From: CAYFQB01 sp964345225
Lineage (GTDB): Bacteria; Nitrospirota; Thermodesulfovibrionia; Thermodesulfovibrionales; UBA6898
Assembly: GCA_964345225.1 (NCBI GenBank)
Contig: CAYFQB010000066.1
Location: forward strand, 29,453-93,452
Direction of reading: 5' to 3'
Length of the DNA: 64,000 nucleotides
Every line of letters begins with the position of its first letter. Positions within the stretch are counted from its first letter, which is position 1. This document shows positions 26,394-34,260 of the stretch, one piece after another. The translations under genes were made by a program, and so were the position numbers. The notes beneath the pieces were generated by a model that made no database searches, was not told where the DNA came from, and saw only the letters and a list, made by a program, of their open reading frames with translations.

Positions 26394-27125
26394 CTAAGTT
26401 TTTCCAAGAATTCTGAGGATATTCCCGCTGAGTATATTCTCTTGATCACTTTCAGGAAGGTCAAGGGAAAGAATCTTACGTAATTCTGATTCGGGCTGTG
26501 CAAAAGGAAAATCGCTTCCAAAAATGAGTTTATCGGATCCATATTTTTTAGCAAAAACCTCTATCTCATGCCGGGATGCAATTGAGGAATCGGCATATAC
26601 ATTTTCTTTTTTCCATATACCTGAAGCATCGAGTGCAGAAAAACCGCCGTTGAGCCATCCGAGATGAGGGATAATGACTGAAGAGGCGGGTGCAAGGTTA
26701 TTGATAAAATTGAGTGTATTTGAGTAGCTTTCCTCTAGAACAACAGGCAGATTAAGCCCGATTATCTTCTCAATAAATTCCATGCATTTCGTATCAGAAT
26801 AATTATAGGTTGGCTCGTCCTCGTGGCGATGCCATTTTATACCTTTGTATCCGGGCAGGAGGCCATTTACATCGAAATCATTCCAGACAAAAAAATATGG
26901 AAATATCCTGGTGGTACCCTGTGCTATTTCAAGAAGGTATCGGTTCGCTTCTTTCCGCTTCCTCTGCCATTCAGGGGTATCCTGAAAGTTAGGGTCATAT
27001 CTGTCATAGATATCATCCACAGGGGAAAAGAGGCATGCACTATCTATTCCTGCTTTCCGGAGAATCGGTTCGATTATTTCATAGGGAAGTTTCTTCCCGC
27101 AATGTATGTGGCTATCTATTACCAT
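26394..27125 (-). CDS. Amidohydrolase-family metal-dependent hydrolase
   Basis: A 243-residue TIM-barrel hydrolase of the amidohydrolase 2 type. The N-terminal metal ligands are H6 and H8 (DSHIHCG), GIKWHRH at about 95-100 supplies another histidine, HLGW comes at about 154, and GSDFPFAQ at about 204-211 carries the catalytic aspartate. The substrate cannot be told. It is one of four minus-strand genes (two PAC2, this one, DUF116) that are closely spaced and could be one transcript. Confidence 0.83.
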   Translation of the reverse strand: MVIDSHIHCGKKLPYEIIEPILRKAGIDSACLFSPVDDIYDRYDPNFQDTPEWQRKRKEANRYLLEIAQGTTRIFPYFFVWNDFDVNGLLPGYKGIKWHRHEDEPTYNYSDTKCMEFIEKIIGLNLPVVLEESYSNTLNFINNLAPASSVIIPHLGWLNGGFSALDASGIWKKENVYADSSIASRHEIEVFAKKYGSDKLIFGSDFPFAQPESELRKILSLDLPESDQENILSGNILRILGKT

Positions 27126-27206
27126 CTACTAAAGAAAGATAAAGAGAAATTATTTAAAAGGTAATATATCCCTATTAAAAACACTTCGCCCTTTGCCATT
27201 CTCTAT

Positions 27207-28034
27207 TTAATTATTGTATTCCCGGGATACGAAAAATTCGTAAATCTGTTTAGCCAGTTTCAGCTGATCTTCCCTTTCTAAGCTCATTCCGCTTTCTAAA
27301 AGGTTAATGAAGCTGTTAATCTCCGAGTCTTGTTCCATCAGTTTAACTATTTTTTCATTCTGATCTTTGATCTCGTTATCTAATTCTCTTAGATCAATAT
27401 GTAAATTAAATTTCTGGCCAAAAAATTCAAGAAGCTTCTTTTGAGCTACAGGATCTTTTAAAGGTGCAAGATAAAAAGGTACATCCACCCAGATGCTGGC
27501 CCCTGGAATATTTCTCATTTTGGCTACCCATAAGAGAAAACTGCTCATTGCAGGAGGTCCTTCATAGAACATACCCAATAATCCGTACTTTTCAATATCT
27601 CTGCCAAATTCTGGCTGATTAAATACTGTTAACGTTCTTCGAGGCTGGGTATGAGAAATCAAAGAAGGGTTTCCATTAATAGTATACAGTTCTTTTACCG
27701 CAAAAGTGTTTTGTGCTATGTCCAGAACAGAATCCAAGAATCTATACCAGTCATCCTCTGGTTCATCGCTTTTGAAAAGTAGAAGGTTATTTTTTTCACA
27801 GGCGAAGAATTTTACCTCGGGAATTATGGCAAGATCATTTTTTATTCGTACTCCGCCCAGGGTAAAGAAATCTATTGGTTTGATTCTGCAAATTTCCTGT
27901 CCTCCCAATTTTTCATTCAGGAAATCTATTATATTTGTTCCCAGTTTCCCAACATCTTGAGTTTTCCAGCCTACGACCAGAGATGGATTTTGGAAATCCG
28001 GGATCCGATACATTTCAGAGGGGGATCTCTCCAT
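27207..28034 (-). CDS. PAC2 family protein (second of pair)
   Basis: A 275-residue member of the PAC2 (proteasome assembly chaperone 2-like) family. It shows the family core with SLVVGWKTQDVGKLG near the N-terminus, then GNPSLISHTQPRRT and GPPAMSSFLLWVAK. The C-terminal 70 residues are a charged helical region. Its start overlaps the upstream PAC2 gene by 20 bases, so the two are coupled and may form a heteromer. No proteasome gene is in the window, so an assembly role cannot be inferred. Confidence 0.8.
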   Translation of the reverse strand: MERSPSEMYRIPDFQNPSLVVGWKTQDVGKLGTNIIDFLNEKLGGQEICRIKPIDFFTLGGVRIKNDLAIIPEVKFFACEKNNLLLFKSDEPEDDWYRFLDSVLDIAQNTFAVKELYTINGNPSLISHTQPRRTLTVFNQPEFGRDIEKYGLLGMFYEGPPAMSSFLLWVAKMRNIPGASIWVDVPFYLAPLKDPVAQKKLLEFFGQKFNLHIDLRELDNEIKDQNEKIVKLMEQDSEINSFINLLESGMSLEREDQLKLAKQIYEFFVSREYNN

Positions 28035-28896
28035 CTTCCTTACTCCTCTTTAGAAAATCCTCTACTTCCTTAACAAACTTTTTCCCGTCTTTTTCGGTAA
28101 AAGAAGCTGGTTTGCTATATTTTAATTTCTCAATACGTTCCTTCATATCATCCGGAATCTGCAGATAGAATTCCTCGATTCTCTTTTCTGTCTCGTTTGC
28201 CCAATCCTGCAGGCGACTTGTATCGAAATTTATCCCGAGGATTTTCGTTAAAACTTCCAGAACAGATATTGATGCCATTGGATAGGGCAATGAATGAGGA
28301 ATGTACACAGGGAATTCTCCCATGAGACAAATTGCTTCCATCTCTTTTTCACGGGCCATACCTATCATTAGGCCATTTAGACCTGTTATAAACCCCTGAT
28401 CACTACTTCCTTCAATCTCCGACATTAAAACCGTATTCTTGTATTTTTTTATCTCATCAATGAGCTCTTTTTTGTTTGGAACTGCCCAAACTCTGGGCTT
28501 TGTCTGGTGATGAATCTGTGCCATAGCTGCTCCAGATGTATAGATTCTCTGACAGTCAAACCGTACTGCAATATCTAAAACAGCTTCACCTATTCGATAG
28601 ACCTTGTCATCTTTACCTGGTTGTTGTTCTCCGATAAAAAATATCAGATCTCCTGTTTCGAGTTTCTTTGAATAAAATCTGTTGACCGGGAATTCCATTT
28701 CCATTAAAAGCCCTTCTTCGATTTTAACCTTTTTGGGATAGAAAAAATTATAGCTTTCTATTTCTCCAAACTCCTCTGCGTCTAACCTTTTTCTGAGAGA
28801 ATCGACTGCAATCAAACCGATGTTACCGATCCCTGACCAGCCACAAAGGAGAACTGGTTTGTCCAGCTTGGGTTCTTTAGAAAGTCTGACCTCCAT
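28015..28896 (-). CDS. PAC2 family protein (first of pair)
   Basis: A 293-residue PAC2 protein with LLCGWSGIGNIGLIAVDSL near the N-terminus, GAAMAQIHHQTKPRVWA at about 135-151 and the GMAREKEMEAICLMGEFPVY segment. The ATG at 28896 is preferred; a GTG three codons upstream is the alternative, and neither has a strong ribosome site. It is the first gene of the four-gene minus-strand group and lies divergent from the ABC transporter operon. Confidence 0.85.
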   Translation of the reverse strand: MEVRLSKEPKLDKPVLLCGWSGIGNIGLIAVDSLRKRLDAEEFGEIESYNFFYPKKVKIEEGLLMEMEFPVNRFYSKKLETGDLIFFIGEQQPGKDDKVYRIGEAVLDIAVRFDCQRIYTSGAAMAQIHHQTKPRVWAVPNKKELIDEIKKYKNTVLMSEIEGSSDQGFITGLNGLMIGMAREKEMEAICLMGEFPVYIPHSLPYPMASISVLEVLTKILGINFDTSRLQDWANETEKRIEEFYLQIPDDMKERIEKLKYSKPASFTEKDGKKFVKEVEDFLKRSKEDGEIPL

Positions 28897-29124
28897 TTTT
28901 AGCACACTTGTTTATATTGTATAAATTTTTGTTGATTACTCTCAATAGATGTTTTTAAAGGTATTAAGATATTATTTAAATTCCATGTGTGGGCTGTCCA
29001 GGTTCTCTTCATATTTATTTCATATTATTTATTTTATAATGTACTATAATTTGAAACATTATCATTATAGATATATAGATAATTAGCAGATATATTTAAG
29101 TAAATAGAGAGATTTTTAAAAGTT

Positions 29125-30222
29125 ATGTTAATTCTTCTATTTAAGGAACTCAGGTATCGCTGGATTATCTATTTTCTCACGATTCTTTTGATGGCCTTTA
29201 TAGTATCCATCCTGGTAATACATAGCTCAATGAACAGTTCAGCAGAAAAGAAGATTCACGATCTTTCCCATAAACTGGGAAAAAATATGCTGGTGTTGCC
29301 CGAAGGGACTGACCTGGAGAGATTCTATAAAATGGATTACGGACATGAGGTTATGCCTGAGGATTATTCCAACAAAATAAAAGCCACCTCTCTTGGTGAA
29401 CATTTGAGAATAGTCGAGCCGCGTCTATATGGAAATATAACCGTTAATGGAGCAAAGCTGATCATTGTAGGACAGAACATAGAATTGCCTCGGTACATTT
29501 CTTCCAGAGAAGATTTCATCATTTTAAGCAGTGGTGCAGCTCAAAGCCTCGGGCTTTCGGTAAATGATACCATTGATCTCAGAGGAAACAGCCTGAGGGT
29601 TTTAATGATTATTGATCCTCCCCCTAAAGGTATGGATATGGCAGTATTTGCCCCGCTAAATCTGGCACAGCGAATTCTCAATAAACCCGGGAAGATAAAT
29701 GCTCTACATATGGGAGGATGCTGGTGCAAATTGGATATTCCCGCCTTTGCCAGTGAAGTGGAAAAGAATTTGCCCGGAACCATGGCCTTAACAATTGACG
29801 GAATGGCCAAGGCGCAAAAGGAGATTGTCCAGGTAATGGAAAGATACACTGCTGCACTCTGGATTGTTGGAGTGTCGCTGGCAATCGGGAGTATTGCCTT
29901 CCTTATACTCTACAGCATTTACAGAGGGGGCATGGAGATCGGGCTGTTATTGAGCATTGGCCTGACGCCCCAGAGGATAATTATTAAGAATATCATCAGT
30001 TCAATAATAACTGCCGTTTCGGGGGCTTTTGCAGGATATATGTTAAGTTTTCCCCTCATGTCTTATTTTGGCATCAAATTCATGAGAATAAGTCTGGTAC
30101 CATCATGGGATCTGTTTCCATATTTCATGGGCTCATCTCTGGTAATTGCCCTTATTGCAGCCTCTTTACCTTCATGGTATGTTACCAGGCTTGATCCTGC
30201 AAACCTGTTGAGGGAAAAGTGA
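29125..30222 (+). CDS. ABC transporter permease, FtsX/MacB-like (1)
   Basis: A 365-residue inner-membrane protein with the MacB/FtsX-like plan: one N-terminal transmembrane segment (about 13-32), a 200-residue extracytoplasmic domain, and three C-terminal segments (about 245-265, 285-310, 325-350). The ATPase gene overlaps its stop (TGATG) and a second permease follows. The three genes would form a heterodimeric transporter of the type VII (mechanotransmission or lipoprotein-release) class. Confidence 0.85.
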   Translation: MLILLFKELRYRWIIYFLTILLMAFIVSILVIHSSMNSSAEKKIHDLSHKLGKNMLVLPEGTDLERFYKMDYGHEVMPEDYSNKIKATSLGEHLRIVEPRLYGNITVNGAKLIIVGQNIELPRYISSREDFIILSSGAAQSLGLSVNDTIDLRGNSLRVLMIIDPPPKGMDMAVFAPLNLAQRILNKPGKINALHMGGCWCKLDIPAFASEVEKNLPGTMALTIDGMAKAQKEIVQVMERYTAALWIVGVSLAIGSIAFLILYSIYRGGMEIGLLLSIGLTPQRIIIKNIISSIITAVSGAFAGYMLSFPLMSYFGIKFMRISLVPSWDLFPYFMGSSLVIALIAASLPSWYVTRLDPANLLREK

Positions 30223-30899
30223 TGATTCTTGAACTTAAGTCTGTAACCAAGGAGTTCTTAAACAACAAAAGGGAAAAGATCGTAGCCCTTAACGATATCA
30301 ATATGAAGGCTAACCATGGTGATTTTATTTCTATTGTCGGTCCAAGCGGAAGCGGCAAAAGTACACTATTATTCATTATTGGTGCTTTAATGAACCCGAC
30401 CAGTGGAGGTGTATTTTTTCTTGATGAAGACATATATAACTCATCGCCAGCCCATAGGTCAGCGTTAAGGCTTCAAAAGATAGGTTTTGTATTTCAGACC
30501 TTTAACCTGATTCCTTATCTGAGCTGTCTTGACAATATTGGTGTGCCTGCCATGCTTACCATGAAATCAAGGAAAAAGGCCTTAGAAAAGGCATTGTATT
30601 TACTTGAACGTTTCGGGCTTGGCTCAAGACTGAATAATAAACCTTCAGAACTAAGTGTTGGCGAGAGACAGAGGGTAGCCCTCTGCAGAAGTGTAATCAA
30701 TGAACCGGAAATCATACTCGCTGACGAGCCTACTGGAAATCTTGATCCTGAAATGACCCTGGAAGTTATGACCCTTTTTTTAGAACTCAACGCAAAAGGG
30801 CAGACGATCATTCTGGTGACACACGAAGAGGGCGTTGCATCGTACGCAGGGAAAACACTTCATTTAAAAGAAGGGGTACTTCAGAACGAAACGGTTTGA
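30222..30899 (+). CDS. ABC transporter ATP-binding protein (LolD/MacB type)
   Basis: A 225-residue nucleotide-binding subunit. Walker A is GPSGSGKST (40-48), the signature is LSVGERQR (about 142-149, V in place of the usual G), and Walker B with the family extension is ILADEPTGNLDP (about 163-174). The PTGNLD extension is typical of LolD, FtsE and MacB ATPases. The ATG at 30222 overlaps the stop of the upstream permease; a GTG one codon earlier is possible. It energises the two flanking permeases. Confidence 0.93.
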   Translation: MILELKSVTKEFLNNKREKIVALNDINMKANHGDFISIVGPSGSGKSTLLFIIGALMNPTSGGVFFLDEDIYNSSPAHRSALRLQKIGFVFQTFNLIPYLSCLDNIGVPAMLTMKSRKKALEKALYLLERFGLGSRLNNKPSELSVGERQRVALCRSVINEPEIILADEPTGNLDPEMTLEVMTLFLELNAKGQTIILVTHEEGVASYAGKTLHLKEGVLQNETV

Positions 30900-30927
30900 T
30901 AAAAAAGATATTTTCTATTCCTTCAAA

Positions 30928-32028
30928 ATGAGTCTCTGGTTTTCATGGCAAGAGCTGAAAGGCCGAAAAATTGTCTTTTTCATAAACCTTCTCATTATTA
31001 TGCTTCTCATAGCACTTGCAGTCTCCCTTGATCTCATGGGAAAGGCCAGGGAGGGTTCCATTCTTAACAGAGTTGACTATATAGGACCGTCCCTTAGTCT
31101 GGTACCAAAGGGGGTCAGGTCTTCGGATCTTTCTACAGCACAATTAAAAGGAAGAACATTTCCCCTGAAAGTCCATTATGATCTCAGTAAGGATTTTTCA
31201 TCTCTTTTGAGAGCCTCGGAGGCAAGATTGTTAATGAATATGCGTGTAGGACAGAGAGAGGTGCCTCTCGTGGGAATGGATTTCAACGAAGTTTATTCTT
31301 ACCCCTTTTCACAGTTCTCATTAAGAGATGATGAAGTCTTGATCGGTAGTATACTGGCAAGGAAATTAGGGAAGGGTAAAGGAGATACAATTAAGGTAAA
31401 GTCACGTAAATTCATGATTGCCGAAATCGTTGATACAACAGGAGGAATCGATGACATTTCCGTATTCATGTCCTTACATGTCCTTCAGGAATTGACCGGG
31501 AAAGGAGGGTTTATTAATGAGATCCGGATTTACCCCCGGTCATCCTCTTCTCTCGATATGATTAAGAGCCTGTTTAAAAAACAATATCCTCAGATCGATA
31601 TAGTAGATTCATACAGGGGTGAGATTGCAGAAGAGGGCATCGAGACTGTTTTGAGTGATTATCAGAAAGCAGTGTATGCCGCAGCTTTTGTCCTGATCGC
31701 AATATGCATTGTCATAAGCACTTATATCAATCTTGACGGCAGAAGATCGGAGATATCTACCATATACACCTTAGGGGCGACAAAAGGTATTATTTTCCAG
31801 ATTCTCACATTGAGGAATATCTGGATAGCATTTCTGGGTTCAACTATTGGCCAGCTTGTAGCACTTCTGATTACCATCTTTCAGGATATTCAGGTAAGCT
31901 TTCAGTATATATGGTCCTGGAAGTCCTTTGCATTCGTTGTACTGGGGACAATAATTCTTGGATTGCTGGTTACCACACCTTTTACTATTTATTCTGTGTT
32001 TAAAAGAAACCTGATTTCACATTTATAA
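30928..32028 (+). CDS. ABC transporter permease, FtsX/MacB-like (2)
   Basis: A 366-residue partner of the first permease: an N-terminal transmembrane segment (about 14-32), an extracytoplasmic domain to about 235, then three segments (about 243-265, 285-310, 330-355). It lies 28 bases after the ATPase gene. No outer-membrane or adaptor protein is adjacent, so the substrate is unknown; lipoproteins, lipids or peptides are the common cargo in this class. Confidence 0.83.
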   Translation: MSLWFSWQELKGRKIVFFINLLIIMLLIALAVSLDLMGKAREGSILNRVDYIGPSLSLVPKGVRSSDLSTAQLKGRTFPLKVHYDLSKDFSSLLRASEARLLMNMRVGQREVPLVGMDFNEVYSYPFSQFSLRDDEVLIGSILARKLGKGKGDTIKVKSRKFMIAEIVDTTGGIDDISVFMSLHVLQELTGKGGFINEIRIYPRSSSSLDMIKSLFKKQYPQIDIVDSYRGEIAEEGIETVLSDYQKAVYAAAFVLIAICIVISTYINLDGRRSEISTIYTLGATKGIIFQILTLRNIWIAFLGSTIGQLVALLITIFQDIQVSFQYIWSWKSFAFVVLGTIILGLLVTTPFTIYSVFKRNLISHL

Positions 32029-32149
32029 TCTTTCAGGTGTTGATAGACAGGTGGAAAGTCTTTCTGGATTTCCATTTTCTCAATTTGCTTCTATGAATTG
32101 CATTGATTAAATTCTTCAATTTTTCCTAATATAAGATTTTAATAATACT

Positions 32150-33397
32150 ATGAAAGTCCTTCTTGTAAATCCTAACAGATATAGTGATCCCCCTGTCCCT
32201 CCGATAGGGCTTGAATACCTTGCAGGCAGTCTTGAAAAGGGTGGACATGCTGCAGAGGTAGTTGATTTATGTTTCTCCAGAAATATTTACAAAGATCTGG
32301 ATGTTGCCTTGAACTCTTTTAGCCCCGATGTCATAGGTGTTTCGGTAAGAAACATAGACAGTGTGCTCTATCATACAAATGAATTTTTTCTCGGTGAAAT
32401 TAAAGATATTGTCAATTATCTGAAATCCGAATACGGTGCAACCGTTATTTTAGGAGGAAGCGGTATTTCTGTTAACCCAAAGGGTGTATTAGAATATCTG
32501 GAGGCAGACTTTGCAATCTCAGGACCTGCAGAAGACACTATCCATGAATGTCTTGATGAAATCCAGAATTCCCCGGAAACAAGAAAGATCTTTTATGGAA
32601 GGCATAATGCAGGTATTAAATGCATACGGAGGACAGACGTCACAGATTACAAGAGATATTTTGAGGCAGGGGGGATAGCAGGGTTCGAGACTCACAAGGG
32701 ATGCAGTTCCTCATGTGTTTACTGTATTGAAGCAAATTCATGGGTGTCTTTTAAAAGGGTAGAAGATGTTATAGATGAGATAAAGACTTTCGTCAAAATG
32801 GAATATAATCATTTCCATATATGCGACTCTGAATTTAACGAAGACCTCGACTGTTCGATCGATTTTTGCAACGCATTAAGAAATGAGGAGTTAGATATAA
32901 AGTGGGCTGTTTATATGAAACCATCCAACTACAATAAAAAATTATTCAGGCTGATGAAAGCAACAGGTGCTTACCTTATAACGCTTACGGTTGATTCCTT
33001 TAAGAAGTGCCCTCAGTACTGGGAAGATATAGAAAAGATTATATTTATTGCAAAGTCAATCGGGATTACTGTAGTTGTTGATTTCCTTACAGGATTTCCT
33101 TATGAAGATGGAGATTTATTGCAATGGTGTCTCGACCTGTTCCGGAGACTCCAGCCTGAAAGGGTAAATATAAATACCTATATAAGACTCTACACGTCAC
33201 TGCAGATTACCGGTATAGTTATGAATGACGAGAAATTATGTGGATATCTTTTAGGGTATATGAATGACGAGAAATTGATAAGACCGGTCTTCTACAATCA
33301 AGTAAGTACAGATGAACTAAAAGAGTTGATCGATGGCGACAAGCTTTTCAGGATAGCAGGGCCGGGAAAGGGGATAAATTACAGAGAATACGTTTGA
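32150..33397 (+). CDS. Radical SAM protein with B12-binding-like domain
   Basis: A 415-residue protein with an N-terminal cobalamin-binding-like Rossmann domain (about 1-135, VNPNRY...PPIGLEYLAGSL) and a radical SAM barrel with CX3CX2C at C185, C189 and C192. The histidine that ligates cobalamin in classic B12 domains is not obvious, which is common in this group. The reaction cannot be told; relatives include methylases and cyclases of lipids, pigments or peptides. It lies 120 bases after the ABC transporter on the same strand. Confidence 0.86.
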   Translation: MKVLLVNPNRYSDPPVPPIGLEYLAGSLEKGGHAAEVVDLCFSRNIYKDLDVALNSFSPDVIGVSVRNIDSVLYHTNEFFLGEIKDIVNYLKSEYGATVILGGSGISVNPKGVLEYLEADFAISGPAEDTIHECLDEIQNSPETRKIFYGRHNAGIKCIRRTDVTDYKRYFEAGGIAGFETHKGCSSSCVYCIEANSWVSFKRVEDVIDEIKTFVKMEYNHFHICDSEFNEDLDCSIDFCNALRNEELDIKWAVYMKPSNYNKKLFRLMKATGAYLITLTVDSFKKCPQYWEDIEKIIFIAKSIGITVVVDFLTGFPYEDGDLLQWCLDLFRRLQPERVNINTYIRLYTSLQITGIVMNDEKLCGYLLGYMNDEKLIRPVFYNQVSTDELKELIDGDKLFRIAGPGKGINYREYV

Positions 33398-33960
33398 GAT
33401 AGTGTTTGACACATGACATTAAATGCTATATGACATACCTTAATGCACCATGTGTGCCCTAAAATCATCTTTTGGGGGATGGCCAGGACACACATGATGC
33501 AATTATGGCTCCTTAATAACGCATCGAGTGATAAAATGTACCGTTGATTGACATTGCATTAGAAAAAAATTAGTATAATCTAAAATTGTAATTAATATAT
33601 AAATTAAAATTATAATTTTAAATTTAACAAACAGCTTCGATTAATGTCAACTAAAAAAGTTCAATTCTCATGACTGTTGACATGACCGGTACTCTCTCGG
33701 CATCTTAATAAAATTTTAGAAATATGCTTTCAGAAAGTTCCCATGGCAACACAGAAAGAGGCAGGATTAGTTCTGGTAGAATGTTCTAGGTGCCATGTTC
33801 GATATTTTTAAAAAAGTCATTAAAATCAAGTATTTACAGAGCTATACTTTCACATCTTTCCTTTACCTAATTCAATTGCAGAGGTCAATTGGCAGTGATA
33901 TACTTTATTTAAGGAAAGTATTAAACAGCCTTTCGAGTTTGGGGGAAGGAGGTGAGTTGT
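33398..33960. other. Long gene-free region with a hairpin
   Basis: About 560 bases without a supported gene. It holds a long hairpin at 33445-33500, AT-rich sequence, and a 22-codon ORF (ATG at 33743) containing CSRCH with no ribosome site. It may include a long leader of the 55-codon gene. Confidence 0.5.
33445..33500. repeat. Imperfect hairpin
   Basis: GCACCATGTGTG (from 33445) faces CACACATGATGC (to 33500). The inner CCCTAAAA and TTTTGGGGG arms pair further around TCATC. There is no T-tract. It could be the 3' structure of the radical SAM transcript. Confidence 0.5.
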
Positions 33961-34128
33961 ATGACACTCGATCTAATTGAGGATGAAAAGAAGGTCATAA
34001 GGCATGCTCTCGAGGAGTACCTCTCCAATCTGAGGGAGGAAATTGTAAAAACAGAAAAACATGGGTGGAAGGAAGTCCTGCACAAGGAAGAAGACATCCT
34101 GAAGGATGTAATCAAAAGGCTTTCATAG
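33961..34128 (+). CDS. 55-residue helical protein
   Basis: A small gene with a very good ribosome site (AAGGAGGTGAG) before the ATG and an intrinsic terminator 36 bases after the stop. The product is charged and probably entirely helical (DLIEDEKKVIRHALEEYLS and KEVLHKEEDILKDVI). No family is recognised. Its own signals suggest a separately expressed protein; the haem-sensing kinase begins 130 bases downstream, beyond the terminator. Confidence 0.75.
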   Translation: MTLDLIEDEKKVIRHALEEYLSNLREEIVKTEKHGWKEVLHKEEDILKDVIKRLS

Positions 34129-34164
34129 CATGATGACCTGAAAGAAAATAACTTTAAATATTTA

Positions 34165-34188
34165 GGGGACTAAAAGTCCCCTTTTTTA
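34165..34188 (+). terminator. Intrinsic terminator of the 55-residue gene
   Basis: GGGGAC and GTCCCC enclose TAAAA and are followed by six T. Confidence 0.9.
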
Positions 34189-34260
34189 TTAGGAGGATAG
34201 ACGATTTAACTTTTACTAAACGTTATAACTTAGGTTATATTAAAATAAGAGAGGGGTAAC

